A stretch of DNA of 19,703 nt. Source: Physocladia obscura. Lineage: Eukaryota > Chytridiomycota > Chytridiomycetes > Chytridiales > Chytriomycetaceae. The first letter of the stretch is position 1, and each line of letters begins with the position of its first letter. This document shows positions 19,671-19,703 of the stretch, in pieces. The notes beneath the pieces are model-generated. The model was not told the DNA's origin. It ran no database searches and was given only the letters and a program-made list of their open reading frames with translations. The translations under genes and the position numbers were made by a program. The stretch lies in NCBI GenBank assembly GCA_027596945.1, contig JADGJH010000388.1:1-19703 (forward strand), written 5' to 3'.

Positions 19671-19703
19671 AAAGGGCTGTTCATCCCTTGTAAGAGAAGA
19701 AGT
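19671..19703 (-). other. Possible exon end at the window edge
   Basis: On the minus strand the bases encode SSLTRDEQPF and are followed directly by a consensus donor GTAAGT (19665-19670). It could be an upstream exon of the relic at 18308-19541, but the sequence is too short to assign. DEQPF followed by a break faintly recalls a motif of hAT transposases; this is only a guess. Confidence 0.2.

Noticed and set aside
1..19703. tRNA genes, CRISPR arrays, bacterial operons or ribosome binding sites.
   Set aside because: No B-box GGTTCRA-type tRNA signal, no spaced direct repeats, and the intron-rich genes are clearly eukaryotic.

Overview
The window is nuclear DNA from an AT-rich eukaryote with many short spliceosomal introns. 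Most are 44-84 nt; the longest seen is 184 nt. Donors are mainly GTAAGT, GTGAGT or GTTAGT, and acceptors end in CAG, TAG or AAG. The gene content points to a unicellular opisthokont, or another early branch near the animal-fungus split. A PHACTR protein with RPEL repeats and the PP1-binding tail is a holozoan hallmark, and TRAP-beta fits that. A PET127 homologue is best known from fungi and some protists and is not a usual animal gene. I cannot name the species.

Layout, left to right: (1) the 3' end of an ABCC/MRP-type transporter gene (+, 1-1058); (2) a wrecked PEX7 gene, the PTS2 receptor WD-repeat protein (-, 1775-2907); (3) a compact six-exon PHACTR gene (+, 3403-4567); (4) a ten-exon PIGQ/GPI1 gene for GPI-anchor synthesis (-, 4809-7428); (5) a complete ten-exon ABCC transporter of 1331 aa (-, 7480-11955), only 51 bp upstream of PIGQ on the same strand; (6) about 1.9 kb of AT-rich sequence holding a degenerate copy of the transporter's first exon and a stretch resembling the 3' part of an organellar LSU rRNA; (7) an eight-exon PET127-like mitochondrial gene (-, 13891-16405); (8) a four-exon TRAP-beta/SSR2 gene (+, 16458-17297), divergent from PET127 with 52 bp between start codons; (9) an intronless GNAT acetyltransferase gene (-, 17369-17893), convergent with SSR2; (10) a frameshifted coding relic of unknown family (-, about 18308-19541).

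The exon models were assembled by eye. For every complete multi-exon gene the summed exon length is a multiple of three and the joined frame follows the expected family, so the frames are internally consistent. The genes do not form one pathway. SSR2 and PIGQ both act at the ER, the ABCC proteins are membrane exporters, PET127 acts in mitochondria, and PEX7 would have served peroxisomal import. The most notable points are the PEX7 relic, the very tight ABCC-PIGQ and PET127-SSR2 spacings, stop-free introns whose lengths are multiples of three, and the unidentified relic at the right end.
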